64,000 nt of DNA from Eumeta japonica (GCA_005406025.1 BGZK01001040.1:62001-126000); one strand, 5' to 3'. Shown: positions 11,843 through 25,534, counted from the stretch's first letter. Numbers and translations are program-made. Notes: generated from the sequence alone by a model not told the origin.

Positions 11843-14009
11843 GTTAAAAATATTTTTATGCTTTAATTACTTTGAAAAAGCATTCGAGAGTATTTTTAAA
11901 AGATATTTAATGTTATTTATATTAGACAGAAACGTAACGTTGGACAAACTCATAACATAGACATTACTTTTTTAAAAAAATTACAAAAAAAAAAACTGTG
12001 TCAAAACTTTTAATTACAACTAAATCGCTATTTAAAAGTTAAATTAATAAGCGTGTTGCATTTATTATACATAGGAGCGCATTACGAGTTACGATAAAGT
12101 TACTATTTGATTAGTTTTTACCTATTCATTATGACAACAACTACAAAACTTTTAGGGTAATAATAACATACTGTACATACATAAAAGTACTTTTAAATAG
12201 AATGTAGTAAAATTATAGAAGGCACCATCATTTCTAGTTGCTTTTTTAGCGCTCAATTTTGATTACAATTTTTTCGGTATCACTTTTATTCCAGCTTCGA
12301 TCTCTAGTCAAGTACTAATCCGTAATGAATAATGAATTTCAGTAGTAGGTGTTACAGGTAGTAGGTAGGTAGTAAATTTTGGTGTTATACAATGGTGCAT
12401 TCTAATATTTTTTTCTTAAATTTTCATTCTTATAAAAATATATAAACAAGAAAGGTAAAAGTCCTTTCAATAGTTTCTACTTAACGCGAGTGAAAAACAA
12501 TAACAATATAATTGAATTACACAGCCTCACTATTTTTTGTTACCTCCGAAATCACGTTCACTGTTAAGGTTATACATATAAAAGTTAAATATGTAAGAAA
12601 ATCTGTAAAATACGACATTACATTATACGATCCATGGTAGGGTTTCCAGTCATCCTACGAATTAATCATAATTATGAACATTGCCGTAATTCACTTAATT
12701 AATATCGCCTTCCATTAAGTTGTAGTACGGAGTTTGAAGCCGGGCGCGCGTCGCCCAACTCCCGAGTGCTTTGGCCGCTTTGTGGAAACCAAAACAAACA
12801 ATTAAGCGAAGTTGTTCTAAAAGATTAAACTGTAATGAAGATAAATGAACGCAGCCAGCGACTGTAAGCGAGCGCGCTTGGCTAACTTACGGCTGCGGGT
12901 TCGCTTGAAAATTTGTTTCAATCAAAGAACGTATTGAAAATTATTTAGAAGTACGAAGCGTTACGCCCTTATTCTATTTTTTTTTTTGTCTTCAATCATG
13001 ACTAAAAAATATTTCTAATAGATATTACCTGAAACGAAAAAATGTAACTTCATATTTTTACCTTAATAAATTATTAGTTTCATGTATGAAAAATGCGCAA
13101 GAAATTCATAAATAAAGTAACTTCTCAATTATATTATTTAGGCTTGTATTATTTAAGAAGAATAAATTGTAGATACAAATAAAGTAATAAAAAATATCTC
13201 AGCAGTGCTCTTGTAAATATTAACAATAATTTTATATCCGTATCACTAGCGAAATTTATATTACTGAGCAGTTTTCGCGTAAAATAAAACAAAGTATATT
13301 TTATATAATCATAAAATACTAGATTACTATAAAAAACAACATTGTTTTACAAGGGTATTTAAACATTATTCCTTGAATGTATGGCACTTCTCCACAAGAC
13401 AGTTATCTACATATAACTAACAGTTAAAAAAGAATAAACTCATCAGTTATTAATAACAAATACAGATATCTGTTTACTTTTTATTCATGATTAAATTAAG
13501 TTCCTGTATTAAAAACTCAACAAATTATAAATAAAACAGACCCATACATAAATTGTTAAAAACGTAATTTTTTTCGACTAGTGTTTCACAAGCTTTATGA
13601 ACGTGTGTAATTCCTCCATGTAACTTAAATCGATACTTTTTTATCGATAACGCACTAGCACGACACTGACGTGACCGCGCCCGCCGCCGGGTCGTAGCGC
13701 GCTTTAGATTGAAGATGAAAATCGCAAAAATCATAGCGCTTTATGGCATAAGCACGTCTGCATGGGTTGGGTTTGTTGTGGCGAGTCTCTGAGGGTTTGG
13801 AGATTGGCATGAACTTCGAAGATGGGAACTCGGTTATTAGTTCTTGGACGGAATTCACACCGTTTCAGAGAATGTGGCAGAAAAAAATCAGAATCTTAGT
13901 TGCGAGCTGTATTTAATTAAGCTTAAAGCTAATAAAGAAATTTTTCTGCTATACATTTGAGAATTCTGTCTTCTAGCAGTCTCATTCGTACGGTTTTTAC
14001 GGCGCAAAC
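11843..14009. other. AT-rich non-coding DNA with small GC patches
   Basis: GC-rich patches at 12735-12900 and 13665-13710 interrupt AT-rich DNA. No gene or repeat family identified. Confidence 0.4.
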
Positions 14010-14165
14010 GAGCATATAAGCCGCTTAGAGGGTAGGAGATCACCGTCGCCCATGAACATCCCTAAGGAGCTACAATGGCGATCCCGGACTTGAAAAAAAT
14101 ATACCCTCTTTTGCAGACCCCCTTCTCGTAGTTGGTAGGGAATACCGCTTATCATAGATGATTCC
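14010..14165 (+). repeat. 'cccatggacac' family repeat
   Basis: TTAGAGGGTAGGAGATCACC, GTCGCCCATGAACATCCCTA and AGACCCCCTTCTCG..GGGAATACCGC match the copies at 18.1 and 55.7 kb. Confidence 0.62.
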
Positions 14166-14639
14166 CAAGTTTAATTATGCTTTGCAGAAAATTGTGCACG
14201 GAGCGAGAAATATTTCCTTCCTGTTTCACAATCGCAAGGTACCGAACCATATGTATTTGATCTTATACGCACTTGTCGAATTCATGTGTTTTACCATTAA
14301 ATTAGTATCGGCTTTCATAGATAAGAAATAGCGTATAAGAATAACAAAATAGTGTATTTCGTATCATGTGTGGTCAAGAAATGTTTGACTTTTGTATGCA
14401 ATTCCTCACATCTATTCCGTTTTCCATTATTTCGCCTAATTTCCCTCAGGATGTGGGCTTTAATACAAAATTGATAGTGCGTTCTGCAGTGCGGTGTGCG
14501 CCGGCGGCGTCAGATCATAGACTACAAAACTTTTAGACGCGGAATAAAGTAATAATTTATTACTTTCTATTATAATTACGAAATCACGTTATGATTATTC
14601 TACGTCTATGCGGCTTCTTTCGCATACACATAGAATGTA

Positions 14640-14815
14640 TTCCTTGATCTTTTATATTGTCCCATTTTCATTCTTGATTCTAATTCTGATTCCACACTCG
14701 ATTTTAATCCCAATTCTGAGCCCGATTACCATTTCGCCCGTGGTTCGAAATTCTACTGCCGCTTACAATATCGATTTATTTTCCGGTTACGGTTATGATG
14801 AATGCTAATTTCACT
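14640..14815 (+). repeat. hexamer-array repeat
   Basis: A strong 6-bp phase, TTGATTCTAATTCTGATTCC and onward, is followed by CCGGTTACGGTTATGATGAATG. Its translation is a monotonous I/L/P pattern that comes from the hexamer rhythm. Confidence 0.62.
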
Positions 14816-16634
14816 ACATAACCACGCATTTATTTAATTGTAACTGTCAAACTTTGAGTCGTCGTGTCGAAACTTATCTCAATCGACTGGCTACTTTTCG
14901 ACTTATTCAGGCACAACCTTATGAGAACTGAATTTTTATATACGCAAATTTAAAACGTAGTTCTATAATGGGTACATCTCTATATCTGTTCTAAATGTCG
15001 TATCTTCTTCGTTTAATAATTAATTAAACACAGCTCGATAAAGAGAAATATAAAATGGATACTAGAATAGTGGCATTTAATTGATAATTGCAAATTCACA
15101 ATGAAACTTATACGTCGATTACAGTACACGCGCGAAGACCTATGCGCAAATAACACATAAACAAATACAAATAACAAATGCTCCTGTCAGCTCAATGTTT
15201 GTGATTGTACAGTTTTAGAAACCATCGGATGGGTATTTGTGCTATCTTCGTTATTCTGTGTCGTGTTGTATTTCATTAATTAGGTGTTTGGACATTAATC
15301 AGTGTTTATGAACCATAATTATATGCTCCAAACATTTTTCGCCATGTCACGAGATCTTATCTGATATAATGACTTTTAACTTTAGAACTTAACAGTGAAT
15401 TTAAATTACCAATATCAGAATGAACCCTGACACATAACAACAATAGAGAAAAATATCCCATGTGATATACGGAAAATACAAGAATATCAACATGTAAAAT
15501 AATATTTATATATATAGTTTTACATTATTTATTTTATTGTACCTCTATTTAAAGGTAGTCATGTCGTCAAAAATTTTTTATAATTATATTTTAATACTAT
15601 TTTTGTATATAATTTAATATAATTGTAGTGCATTTAGTCACTATATTGATAGTGCATAATTGTAAATAAAGCATGAAGCAAGAACTAGCAATATGCCAAG
15701 GACATAACTATATTTATGTTTTAACAGTTTTTGCCTAGAACACAGAATAAATAAGTCCTAAAATTTATCCCATTGTTTTGTGCATTACATTATTATACAT
15801 ATTTATAGAAATAGACTAACTAGATGATCTTACACAAATATATTATAAATTAATTTTATTGTTTACTATCGATAAATATAGCATTTATGTAGTTGTTAAA
15901 TGAAATTTCACTGTACGGTATCAAATATGGGTCAATAATGGTTTTAAAATGAAAAGCATGAAAATAGCTGTGCATTAGGACCCTGAAAAGCAGATGCAAC
16001 GAGTACTGAAAATTTAACGGTATGATACCAGAATGACGCTAGCGAACGTTTGATGTAAAATCATCAATTCCGAACAAACCGAAGTATACCGAGGGAGAAT
16101 AAAAATATTTGTAGTAATTTGAAGAGTTGGTAAAAAACATTGTACAAGAAAGATAAATTTTATGTCAAGCAAATACTTAGTTACTTATGGTAAATAACTA
16201 TCATAATTTAGCCCACTGGCATTTAAATTGGCCTTTAAATACTGCTATTTGCAGGACAGTAGCCATCTTGGTTTATACCCCATATACAGAGCTTGACAGT
16301 TACATTTTCGCCAACCATACTAGTGCAAAATCTGAAAAAGTCCATCTTTTTGCTGTTGTATATTAAATTGATTTAGGGTACGCAATTTCTACAAAAGACA
16401 GTACTTTTCTGTTATAATCGACATCAGATAAACCGACTAAATGTAAAAATAATATATAAACAGGTATTTATTCTCCCAGTATTTATGTATGGATGTCTTA
16501 AATAAATTTACGGAACGAAGGATCCATGGGTCCGTTGGTTTCGTTGCCTGGCTAAACACTCGTCGGCAGATTAGTAAAAAATAGCAATTAATCTTTTAGT
16601 TGTAGAAGAGTATTTCTCTATTCCAATAAGACAG
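14816..16634. other. AT-rich non-coding DNA
   Basis: No ORF of interest and no repeat recognised. Confidence 0.45.
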
Positions 16635-16849
16635 ATAATAATAATAATAATATCTTCGGCCATAGATACATCACCATCTGGCCCAAATTAAGCAACGAAA
16701 CTTGTATTATGGGTACCAGATAGTTGGTACAATACATATATACTTTTTTTTGTAAATATGTACATATAATGCAATGTTCGTCTTGTGCGGGAATCGTACC
16801 CATGCCCCCAGCGCAGTGAGCAGAGTCACTACCGATTGCGCCAACCGGA
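16635..16849 (-). mobile_element. tRNA-derived SINE with (ATT)n tail
   Basis: On the minus strand the head reads GGTTGGCGCAATCGGTAGTG, ACTCTGCTCACTGCGC and GGGTACGATTCCCGCAC, a clear tRNA-like start with A and B boxes. The body contains AACTATCTGGTACCCATAAT and TTAATTTGGGCCAGATGG, and the copy ends in an (ATT)n tail (plus strand TAATAATAAT near 16635). Confidence 0.75.
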
Positions 16850-17079
16850 CAGTCAGGTAGGCAACAGACGAACTACCATTCACTTTATGACGTTACGTTC
16901 AAAACCAATCGATTAAAATCATTAACATCGTCAGAAAATTTGAAAATATCGTAAAATGGACACCGGTGTTGGCGCCACAGGACTTATTCTCACAAGGCGT
17001 CTAAAAATATATTAATAAATATTATGTAAATATTTATTAATACATCGACACGGTCTTTGCCCCCCTATACATTTCATAA

Positions 17080-17400
17080 TTTCGGCTAACCTCCCCTCCA
17101 GCGCGGACCATGCGGGCGCTCTGATAGAGGCGCGAGTCTGCGGCCGCGCAGATAATCCGTTCGTTATTGGCGCGCGCTCAAAATTTATGGCGCATTGTAA
17201 ACAAAAGCGCTGTTAGCGATTGCGGCGCCGGATACTCACGCTCGATCGGCTATCCGGACCGGATTCTTGGCTGCATACTTTGTAACGTAACATATGAATT
17301 ATTGAATGTGAACGTATCAGAGCGACGGCGGCTCGCCGGTTATGTACGTAGCTTTCGAACCGGCGTGTACAGAGTTCGATAGCGAAGACGGACAAATCGA
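17080..17400. other. GC-rich island, no recognised gene
   Basis: CpG-rich for about 300 bp in AT-rich surroundings (GCGGCCGCGCAGATAATCCG, TTTATGGCGCATTGTAAACA). Short ORFs on both strands are not recognisable proteins. It could be an enhancer in the slit intron. Confidence 0.35.
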
Positions 17401-17404
17401 CCGA

Positions 17405-17510
17405 TAGGTTTCAAGTTTAGGGTTTCGTATCTCAAAAGGAAAAGTGGAACCCTTATAAGATCACTTCGCTGTCCGTCTGTCTATAAAGAATCTTTTCCTC
17501 GGGAAGTGTG
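17405..17510 (+). repeat. 'GTCCG' family fragment (5' part)
   Basis: It reads GGTTTCGTATCTC, then AAGGAAAAGTGGAACCCTTATAAG and CTGTCCGTCTGTCT, matching the first part of the family in the same order as at 50.1 kb. Confidence 0.5.
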
Positions 17511-18049
17511 GTGGTGTCTAGTTGAAATTAATACCCCAGCACTTAGATCCGGGGTCCTTTGGAGCTGTGAAAAAATCGAGGTTCTAAGTCAAACTGATCA
17601 CAAACGCGTAAATGACCATACGGCCGGTTATGCCCTATATTATGAAACTCGCAAGTAAATTGAATAGGGTACTTCCCGTTGGATTGGTATCATGAAATAG
17701 TACAAGAAGAAATGTCTCACAGCACAAGTCAAGGAAGAACTGAAAATCCAAATTAGTAGTTATATCACGTGATAAAGTTTTTTTTTGTAATTACATCTCT
17801 AGCAATTTGAGTTTGGACCGTGATGTAGATCAACATACGTATGAACATTTTTTAACTCCTCCTTATGCAAATTTAAGATTTGACAAAAATATGGATACTT
17901 AAAAAAAAAGTTGTTTTTTCTAATTTCTACCAATATCTCTACAGTATCGTTATCGAAAATAAACAAAAATCATCAAGACTTTCGAAGGATGAGATATCTA
18001 CATTTGTAATTAAGTTTGTACAGGCCCTCAGGGTGCAATTGCAGGGTGT

Positions 18050-18350
18050 GTTTGAAGGGGCAAGTGAATACGTGAGCCATTAGAGGGTAGATGATTACCG
18101 CCACCCATGGACACTTGTAACCCTAGAGGAGTTACTGGCGCGTTGCCGGCCTTTTAGAAAGTAATAGAATATATATAATGGAGTGGAAATCGGCCACCAG
18201 AACTTTTAGGTAAGAATGGCATAGGGGTAGTGAACCACCGGAACGCTTACTCGCTAGATGAAACGCAACAGCTGAAGCTGCTACTTCGTGTTTGTATTCT
18301 TTGAGAGGGTGGTATCTCACTGGTCCAGCATGGCTCTCCCACATTGGATG
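18050..18350 (+). repeat. 'cccatggacac' family repeat (long copy)
   Basis: GTGAGCCATTAGAGGGTAGA, CCGCCACCCATGGACACTTG, GAGGAGTTACTGGCGCGTTG, CCGGCCTTTTAG, then ACCACCGGAACGC and GATGAAACGCAACAGCTGAAG match 61.68-61.92 kb along the whole length. Confidence 0.68.
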
Positions 18351-20079
18351 GTAATAATCAGTATGTGATAAGCATTTTCTTTTTAAGTCTTAAGATCTAG
18401 GAAACTGCTGAAGATATCAGCGTGGGATCAAGACTGATCAATAAGAAATCCTCTATAGATGTTTATGGGCCATTTGTAATACGAAAAACGTAATTTCATA
18501 TTTGCACGAATGGACAGATTGTAAAAAATCTGCAAATACCAGTAAAAATAGTAATCTGTTATTACTAACGTGCACGGCCAAGGAAATACCAAGATTGACT
18601 TCGAGACGGCTATAAGAAAAGCGGGATCGGCATCGGTTCTGGCAATAGAACCAGAATTGACGTCCAGAATTTATTTTATGTGTAAGCGAGCTAACGAGCT
18701 AAGCGAGCGATTGTTATCAAAACGCATCGACTAACCTTATTCATCACAGTTAGACCCATAAGCGACGTTATTTTAACAACACACATCTCGTAAAAATCAT
18801 ACTTTTTTCATTTATCCATGCGGCATCAAAAGAAATTACGTCAATTTAGTTTGATATAGTGATTATACGAATACATTAGTCAGAATTAATTATTGTTTAA
18901 TACAAATTAGTGATGCGGCGTCCGTTAAGTTAAGCAATTTGTTAAAGCATTTATAAATAATATATTGCTTTAACAGCGCAGTAATAAAATTAATTGCGGG
19001 CTCTCGGCGACGACCCGGATGATTAAGAGAAAAAAAAAGGCGCACAAATTAAATGAGAGAAATCTACAAAATATTAAATAATCAATTTTATATTCCGCCG
19101 CTTTATTTAAGGTTCCTTTGCGATGGCAGGGAAACCCTTAATGTTGTTTCGAGTTTTTGTCGCCTGTCTAAGAGGTTACGTGGGTTCGCTATACGAGAAG
19201 TAAAGAAGATTTATTAAAATCCGAAACCGGTCAACAATATCTAGCAAAAATTTGAAATAGCGCCATCTTTCGACTGAGGCATAAAACATTGTTCTCGCCA
19301 ATAGTTTCTTACCATTCGGTAAGCAACTTTTAATTAGAATTAATATTATAAAGTAATTTGAAATAAACTAATACACTTATCCATTAATGGGTGAATAATT
19401 TTATGTAAATATAGATATGATAAGAAAAATAGAAACGATAATCAAATTTCGAAATTTCAAAAATAAATATATGATTATTTTAATCCATAAAAGATAATGA
19501 CATATAATTTTTCATAAAATAATAAATACGTAAATTTAAATAAATCAAATTTAGGGAAAATAATGATTTTTGTAATAACAAAAACTTAAAATCCAAAAGC
19601 GACAGTTTTCTGAAGGACGTTTTAGTGGATTTCGAGTAAAAAACCAGCCAGTATCGAGACAGTAACTCGATATTACATTTGCTATTTACTTGTTTAGGTC
19701 AAGCTTAGTTCAACTGGCAAGTAACTAGAGAGAAACTTATTTCATTTCTACTAGGCCAGCGCGAGTTGTGTTGAGTTGACACCACATGTGTTATCATAGA
19801 TGCGGTAAGAAATCCCCGGACCGACGACCTGTGCCTTGCAAAGAACGAATTGTTCATTTGCCTTGAGACAAGGCATAATTTAATACCACGTGACCGGAAT
19901 TTGATTCCGGCGCCATCTTATTTAAAGGCAAAGCTCTTAACAATGGCATTCCACCTCTCAAAATCACTAATAAGTTCATTTCAGATGGTGTTTCACTTCT
20001 AAACTGCCATGATGTTTACGCAAACAGCTGTATTTTGTAGTCTTATACAGTGATGGGATTTAGATATCGAAATCTAATT
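18351..20079. other. AT-rich non-coding DNA
   Basis: A short hexamer-like stretch at 18610-18670 (GGATCGGCATCGGTTCTGG) may be a decayed array. Nothing else recognised. Confidence 0.4.
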
Positions 20080-20440
20080 AGTGCATAAAATTCGTCGTCA
20101 TAAATTAGGCTGTCGATGTGCGATCGGTCTTGTGAGAGTCAAGGAAAGTATTAACACGATGCCTGCAACCGCGAGGCGAATTAAGACCGACAGAACCAGC
20201 ACGGCCGCGACGGGTTCGCACTTGACCCGCTCTCGTTCCCCTCCTTTAAAGCAATTAATATCAATTATAGAGAGCGGGGGGGAGCACTCCGCAGCGCCCC
20301 CCCTCTTCGCGCGGCGACTCAACGCAATGAAATGCCGTATTTTGTGCGGCGCGCTAGACGGCGAAAGGTATGGCGGCCGTTTGAAGCTGTGCTCGGATAG
20401 GTCGAGGATCGTTCGAATGCAGGATAACTAATCGAAACTC
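20080..20440. other. GC-rich island, no recognised gene
   Basis: A plus-strand frame of 116 codons (20081-20431) and a minus-strand frame overlap here, both rich in R, S and A, as expected in GC-rich DNA. TTAATATCAATTATAGAGAG resembles homeodomain-type AT sites inside it. A regulatory element is more likely than a gene. Confidence 0.3.
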
Positions 20441-20854
20441 CAGACTCCGCTCCGTATTCTTTAATAGACTCTTGCTTGATTACAACCGTTATTAGATATG
20501 TGTTTTTGGTAGATTTCATAAAAATCTAACTATTGTATTTGTCCCCATGACGCAACTTTTGAAAAATTTTGCCGTATTCCGACTTAACTCGACGAACTGA
20601 GTCACAAAACACGACTAGTTTAAAAATTACAGCATTTTAAAATTTGAAAATTACATATTTCATTAGAATTACATATGAAAATAAAATGAAATCTATTTCC
20701 ATTTCGGCTGTCGAATTGCCTTTTTTTTTTGTATTCATCTACATTGTCTTCGTAAAACTGTGGAATTATATGCTATCAGCGGTGTTCTTGATCCACCGCG
20801 ACAGGGGAAGTTTTCAAGAAAAGACTGTATTTCTTCATAAAAAGCTGGCAACAG

Positions 20855-20945
20855 ACTAGAGACTCCCCTGAGGTTGCCGTTGTCCATGGTCGACGGTGAC
20901 CGTCTACTTTCTAATTACTCACATGCTCGCTTGCCTCTTTAAAAA
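20855..20945 (-). repeat. 'cccatggacac' family repeat, reversed
   Basis: The reverse complement reads GCGAGCATGTGAGTAATTAG, AGACGGTCACCG and CCATGGACAACGGCAACCTC. A further partial copy, plus strand, is at 21020-21060 (ATGTGAGCCGACTAGAGG). Confidence 0.55.
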
Positions 20946-21060
20946 ATATTCCATAAAACAGATACACGGCATTGTGTTAACGTGTTACAATAGGGTAGTA
21001 TACTGGTATTGTATACATCACGTTGGGTGGTGGATATGTGAGCCGACTAGAGGTGACAGC

Positions 21061-22919
21061 TAAAAGGGATATTTGAAATTAAAATCAGTAAAATAAAGAT
21101 CAAATTGTTACATTTCCGAGGAATAGTTGTGTATTTAATATCTGGTGTTTTTTATTGTTTATTTATGATAAATAATTTGTGTTAGTACGCGGACTAGTAA
21201 CGACAATTATAAAAATATTCCTATACATATTTTTTTTTAAATGCATTGATTGTGATAAAAAAATACATGTAGATTTTAATAAGAAGTATATTAAATTTTG
21301 AAGCGAGAAAGATTGCGTTTACCGGGTTTTTTTTTAAGTATTTGCGACTTCTCAGACTTAAATATTGCAAGTTTTAAGTAATGCAAATAAGATGCAAATC
21401 GAGTTTGAAAATTCATACATAATTGTCATTGCACTCGTGAAAGCAAAAAACACTCGCAATATGATTGCTGTAGATCTTACTACGTGGGTACATACATATC
21501 TGAAAGATTTGGTTATCTAAAACTTAATCCGTAATTTAAGCTAATTACTTGGCACTTCATAGCATTTGATAGAATGAGTTTAGAGGTTATGGCGAATCAA
21601 TTATTCTAAGTCTATCTGTAACACCTCAGCCACCCGCAGTTAAAATCCAAGCGATGCGAGCGGCATCATGGCTCTACAAGTATTTATTTTCAAATGTACA
21701 CACATTCACGTTCAAGGTATTCACGAAAGTTATATTACCTGAAAATCGTACTATGAACCCTCGGAGTGTATCTGTGTACGGAACCTTGAAGTGACTTATT
21801 TAGGGGTCGGACCAATAAAAAAAAACCAGAGCCAATAAAACGTTTCCGGAGTCAATTTCAAGGAAACGCGTGCAATTTCACTGTACACGTGTAATAAAAT
21901 TTGTTTACAAGAGCCTGGGGGAGAGGAGGTTTCGGAGGCCGCCCCGTGGGGGCGCTGCAGTGCGAAAGTACAGTCGGACTGGATTTGATAATTTAATAAC
22001 AAAGAAAAGAAAACAAGTCAAAATACTGTTTTCTTTATTATTACATAATTAAATTTTACAATGATCTCCAAATGTTAAGTTTATCGGGCGTCATTGCGGC
22101 GCATCCATACAAACAGGCATCTGGATGTCTAATGAAAATTTTCAATCAACTTTTTTTTAATCGTTTTTTTATAATAAACAAAATTAATGTATTTTAAACA
22201 TACTAAGTGAGATATTACCAGTATTCCTCTTAATGATAATCTACCCATATAACCTTACAAATACAAAATAAACGAAACAACGAGCATTCAAGTCCAGAAA
22301 ATTGCTTGATTTTGACATGTCGAGAGTAATGCACTACGTCAAACGCTTCGCGTTGTAGGGCGTGTAAAAATTTTAATCATATTAAATTAAGAAGGGGTAA
22401 GCGTCTAAAATAGGTAATACGAGTTATTCAACTTGTTGTAAAATAGATGTAATTTACTTTAAACAAATATATCTATTCCATGAAACTTTTTAATTAGAAG
22501 TTAAGGAGTAAGAATTCTGATAACGGGCGAATAGCTCAGTATAGCGAGCTATACCTTCGGTGTTGGACGTGGTCAATGGATTGGTTACGGTGGTCAGCAG
22601 CTCCTAACCGTCACTGGGCCAACGTAGAAGGATTGATCCAGGTACCTCGACATGAAGAGAATTGGGGGTCGAGAATCTTAAAACATCGAATTCAGATTGC
22701 TTTAGTAATTTGGGTGACGATATATCGGTCACTTTTAATTTGAGTCCAACTGTACATATAGCACATACCGTTCCGTGTACGTTTATGAGAATTGAGTGGT
22801 CTTTAAAGGGTAGGGACCGTGACAAAAATACCAAAAGTGAGTTTTTTAAGTATTTTTTTTTCTTACATTAATCACTGAAAAATTTCATTTATTACTTACA
22901 AATTTAAATGTTTGTTTTT
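21061..22919. other. AT-rich non-coding DNA
   Basis: A GC-rich spot at 21905-21975 and a tRNA-like A-box phrase at 22528 (GCGAATAGCTCAGTATAG) without a B box. No gene supported. Confidence 0.4.
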
Positions 22920-23140
22920 TGTCAAAAGGCAAAATGGAATACCGCCCTAATATTTATGTGGCAGTTGCAAAATTTTGGGCGGGCGTATTCGGGTACGTTT
23001 TGTTTTCCGAAAAACCATTACGAATAATCGCGAGCCGTTGTTGAAGATAACGTGGCGGGCGGGCGGGGCGATGCGCACGCGCCGCCGGCGAATACTGCGA
23101 TGAGGTTCGTACCGCCGAAACTCAGACACCGCTCTGTACT
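22920..23140. other. GC-rich island, no recognised gene
   Basis: GTGGCGGGCGGGCGGGGCGATG and CGCACGCGCCGCCGGCG form a CpG-rich core. No coding support; possibly intronic regulatory DNA of slit. Confidence 0.3.
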
Positions 23141-23269
23141 GTCACATTAAAAAGTGTTTATCACTTCAAATTATAAATAAAATACAGTAATCACGATACG
23201 ATTTGTCGTCCATTTTCATCATTAAAATAAAAACAACTTCGCTTCTTTTTGGGAGCCTATTTTAGTACT

Positions 23270-23320
23270 ATTCGCTTGATATGTGGTCTCTGCTCACACT
23301 TCTGGGAAATAGGCGTGATA
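23270..23320 (+). pseudogene. non-LTR retrotransposon relic (last ~40 bp of the ORF)
   Basis: ATATGTGG followed by CTCTGC, CACTTCTGGGAAATAG and GCGTGA matches the final codons and stop of the LINE copy at 33.3 kb, with a small internal deletion. Confidence 0.55.
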
Positions 23321-24189
23321 TTAAGAAAAGAACAGGTCTTTTCTTAAAAAATTAATCCAAAAAGAACTTTTCAAAAATATCTATCAAAATAGAGATGGAT
23401 ATTTAAATGGAATTAAAGTCAACATTCATATTCATGTATGATTAAAAACAAGAACTTTATTCTATGACATCGTGGGTAAAAGTCCGAAATACTGCTATGG
23501 AATAGGGTTATAATAATATCGATATTTAAACATCACCTTGATCACTTTAATAAGCGATTCTCGAAAATATTTCTGGCCACGATCTGCAATGCTTTAAATA
23601 AAACTTATTTAACCATAAGAGATTGACACGTGGCAGTACCGCTGGCAGAGTCCTCACCGCCGCGTGCGCAGCTTGTAACACGCATATTGACGACTGACGA
23701 TCATTATTTTATTTATTATTTGCACTTTAAAAACAATATTACTGAGCAGGAATGTAACATTTTAAAGGCAAGCTGGTTTGCAACAAAAGAAACGTCTGAA
23801 ATTAGTTAAACATATATTTAAATAAGCCACTTGGTCTCACGCAGACGATACGTGACGAAATGATTCAATCCTGACGATCCTGAGCAGGATAAGAACATAA
23901 ACTTATTAAATTATTGTCATTGCTCCTTGATACGTACGCAAAGTTTCAAATTAATCAGACTTCTTGAAATTGGTGAAAATTAAGCTCAAACATTCCGTTA
24001 CATACGTTACATAGATACAACCCAAGCTTATAAAAGCGTGTTAAAAAACATATTATTGACGATAAAAAATATATGCTTTAGAAGGGTGTAGTTTTTAAGT
24101 GCATTACTCAATAATTAACAAACCCTTGAAAAATAGTGAACAACTGCGTATTGCTTATTGTAAAGATTCACCATCGAAATGGTATATTT

Positions 24190-24480
24190 GACACGGGAGC
24201 GGTGGTAGTTATCAGTGGTCAAGGGCGTTGCTTGTTAAGGCCCTGGGCGATCCTGGCCACGAGTGAATTGACCGATGCGTTTTTAACTTAAGTCAACTTA
24301 AACCGCTGACTCTGTGCCTCGGAGGGCACGTTAAGCCGCCTGTCACGGAGCTTGTCGTCGTGTAGGTGACGACGGCCGGCGCGGGGGGCTTAGGATCCAA
24401 GGCCCTCGATTTTAAATAAAAAGATTGCGGTAGAGTACGCCTCGGCGGGGGGGCGATCGAAGACCTGATAGAGTACAAAA
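24190..24480 (+). mobile_element. tRNA-derived SINE, 'taagcc' family
   Basis: GCTGACTCTGTGCCTCGG, GGCACGTTAAGCCGCC, GACGACGGCC, GCCCTCGATTTTAAATAAA and GTACGCCTCGGCGGGG follow the order of the 44.1 kb copy. The tRNA-like head is decayed. Confidence 0.68.
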
Positions 24481-24599
24481 AAATGATATATTTTAATTAC
24501 AATAACAAGCATAAAAATATAAACGGTAAAAAACAGAATACTTTTTACCTTTGAGGACTTGTAACAGTTTTTTAAATATTAAACGGAAGCGTTTTCAAT

Positions 24600-24960
24600 T
24601 AAAAAGTTATTAGTTCCGAAGCCATTTTAAGCCTTCTGCCAGTCTGGCGTATACCGCGCCCTCCTGTGGTCATATATTTTTTGTGATATCATCGAAGACG
24701 GCTTGGAAAATAGGAAAACTTCCCCGAGCCGACCCCGGCCTACGGAATTTGTTTTCGCGCTTGCCCGCACCGAGAACATTTTTATGGAATATTTTTCGCC
24801 GTCTTTCGCGGTGACCGGGCGATTTGTTTTTATAGCTAATACCATTTCTGGGCACTTATTACACGATGCGCAGATCCATAGCCGTTTGTCGATGGAATTT
24901 AAATATTATTATTGTGCAGGTGTCATACGCGGACTATCGAAGCTATGATATTTTCATCGA
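24600..24960. other. mixed-composition block, no recognised gene
   Basis: It lies 0.6-1.1 kb downstream of the slit exon donor, i.e. at the start of the intron. Open frames on both strands (24627-24948) do not look like known proteins. A regulatory role is possible. Confidence 0.25.
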
Positions 24961-25528
24961 ATTTTAGGATCAAGTGTTAATTTTTTACGGCATAGTTTAT
25001 GATATTGTTGGTGTGGCATAAAACGCTTAAATGGTGTATTAAAATTTTTAATTTCTCATTTCATCTATTTTTTTCTTGGTTTTTATTGCTTAAGAATCGC
25101 GTTTCATATTATATAACCCACGGTATACAAGTTTATGTGGAGGTGCAAAATCGAGTGCTAACAAAAAGCGATGTCTTAAGTTGTCCCTCCACGCAACATA
25201 TTCCCTCATCTTACACTGAACACGTGTATACTTCTTCCATTGTTGATTTATGGATATATTATTCTTAACATATGTAAGTTAATCTTTTGACATATATTGT
25301 TATTTCCAATATGAACAATCGTTTAATGTGAAATTTGGAGCTTCAAAATTTTATCGTTTAATATGACTAAAAAAATATACACGCTTTCAATATTAAAAGT
25401 AATGTGTTTAACTCCTTCACCTAATGTGTGTATACTAAGAAAAAAATTCTTCATGAGCGAATTCCAATCGCGCGTCGGAAGTAACACGCGCCACTTTTTT
25501 GGATTACAAATGCAAATCAATTAAAAAG

Positions 25529-25534
25529 ACTCAC
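25529..25534 (-). promoter_or_regulatory. slit: 5' splice donor of the slit exon
   Basis: On the minus strand the exon stops reading as Slit at GAAAGAAT and is followed by GTGAGT, a consensus donor. The frame reaches a TGA stop inside the donor, as expected for intron sequence. Confidence 0.82.

Noticed and set aside
12345..12375. GGTAGTAGGTAGGTAGTA, reminiscent of let-7
   Set aside because: The order of bases does not match the mature let-7 sequence and no precursor hairpin is evident.
22525..22560. tRNA-like phrase GAATAGCTCAGTATAG
   Set aside because: It lacks a B box and acceptor-stem pairing.
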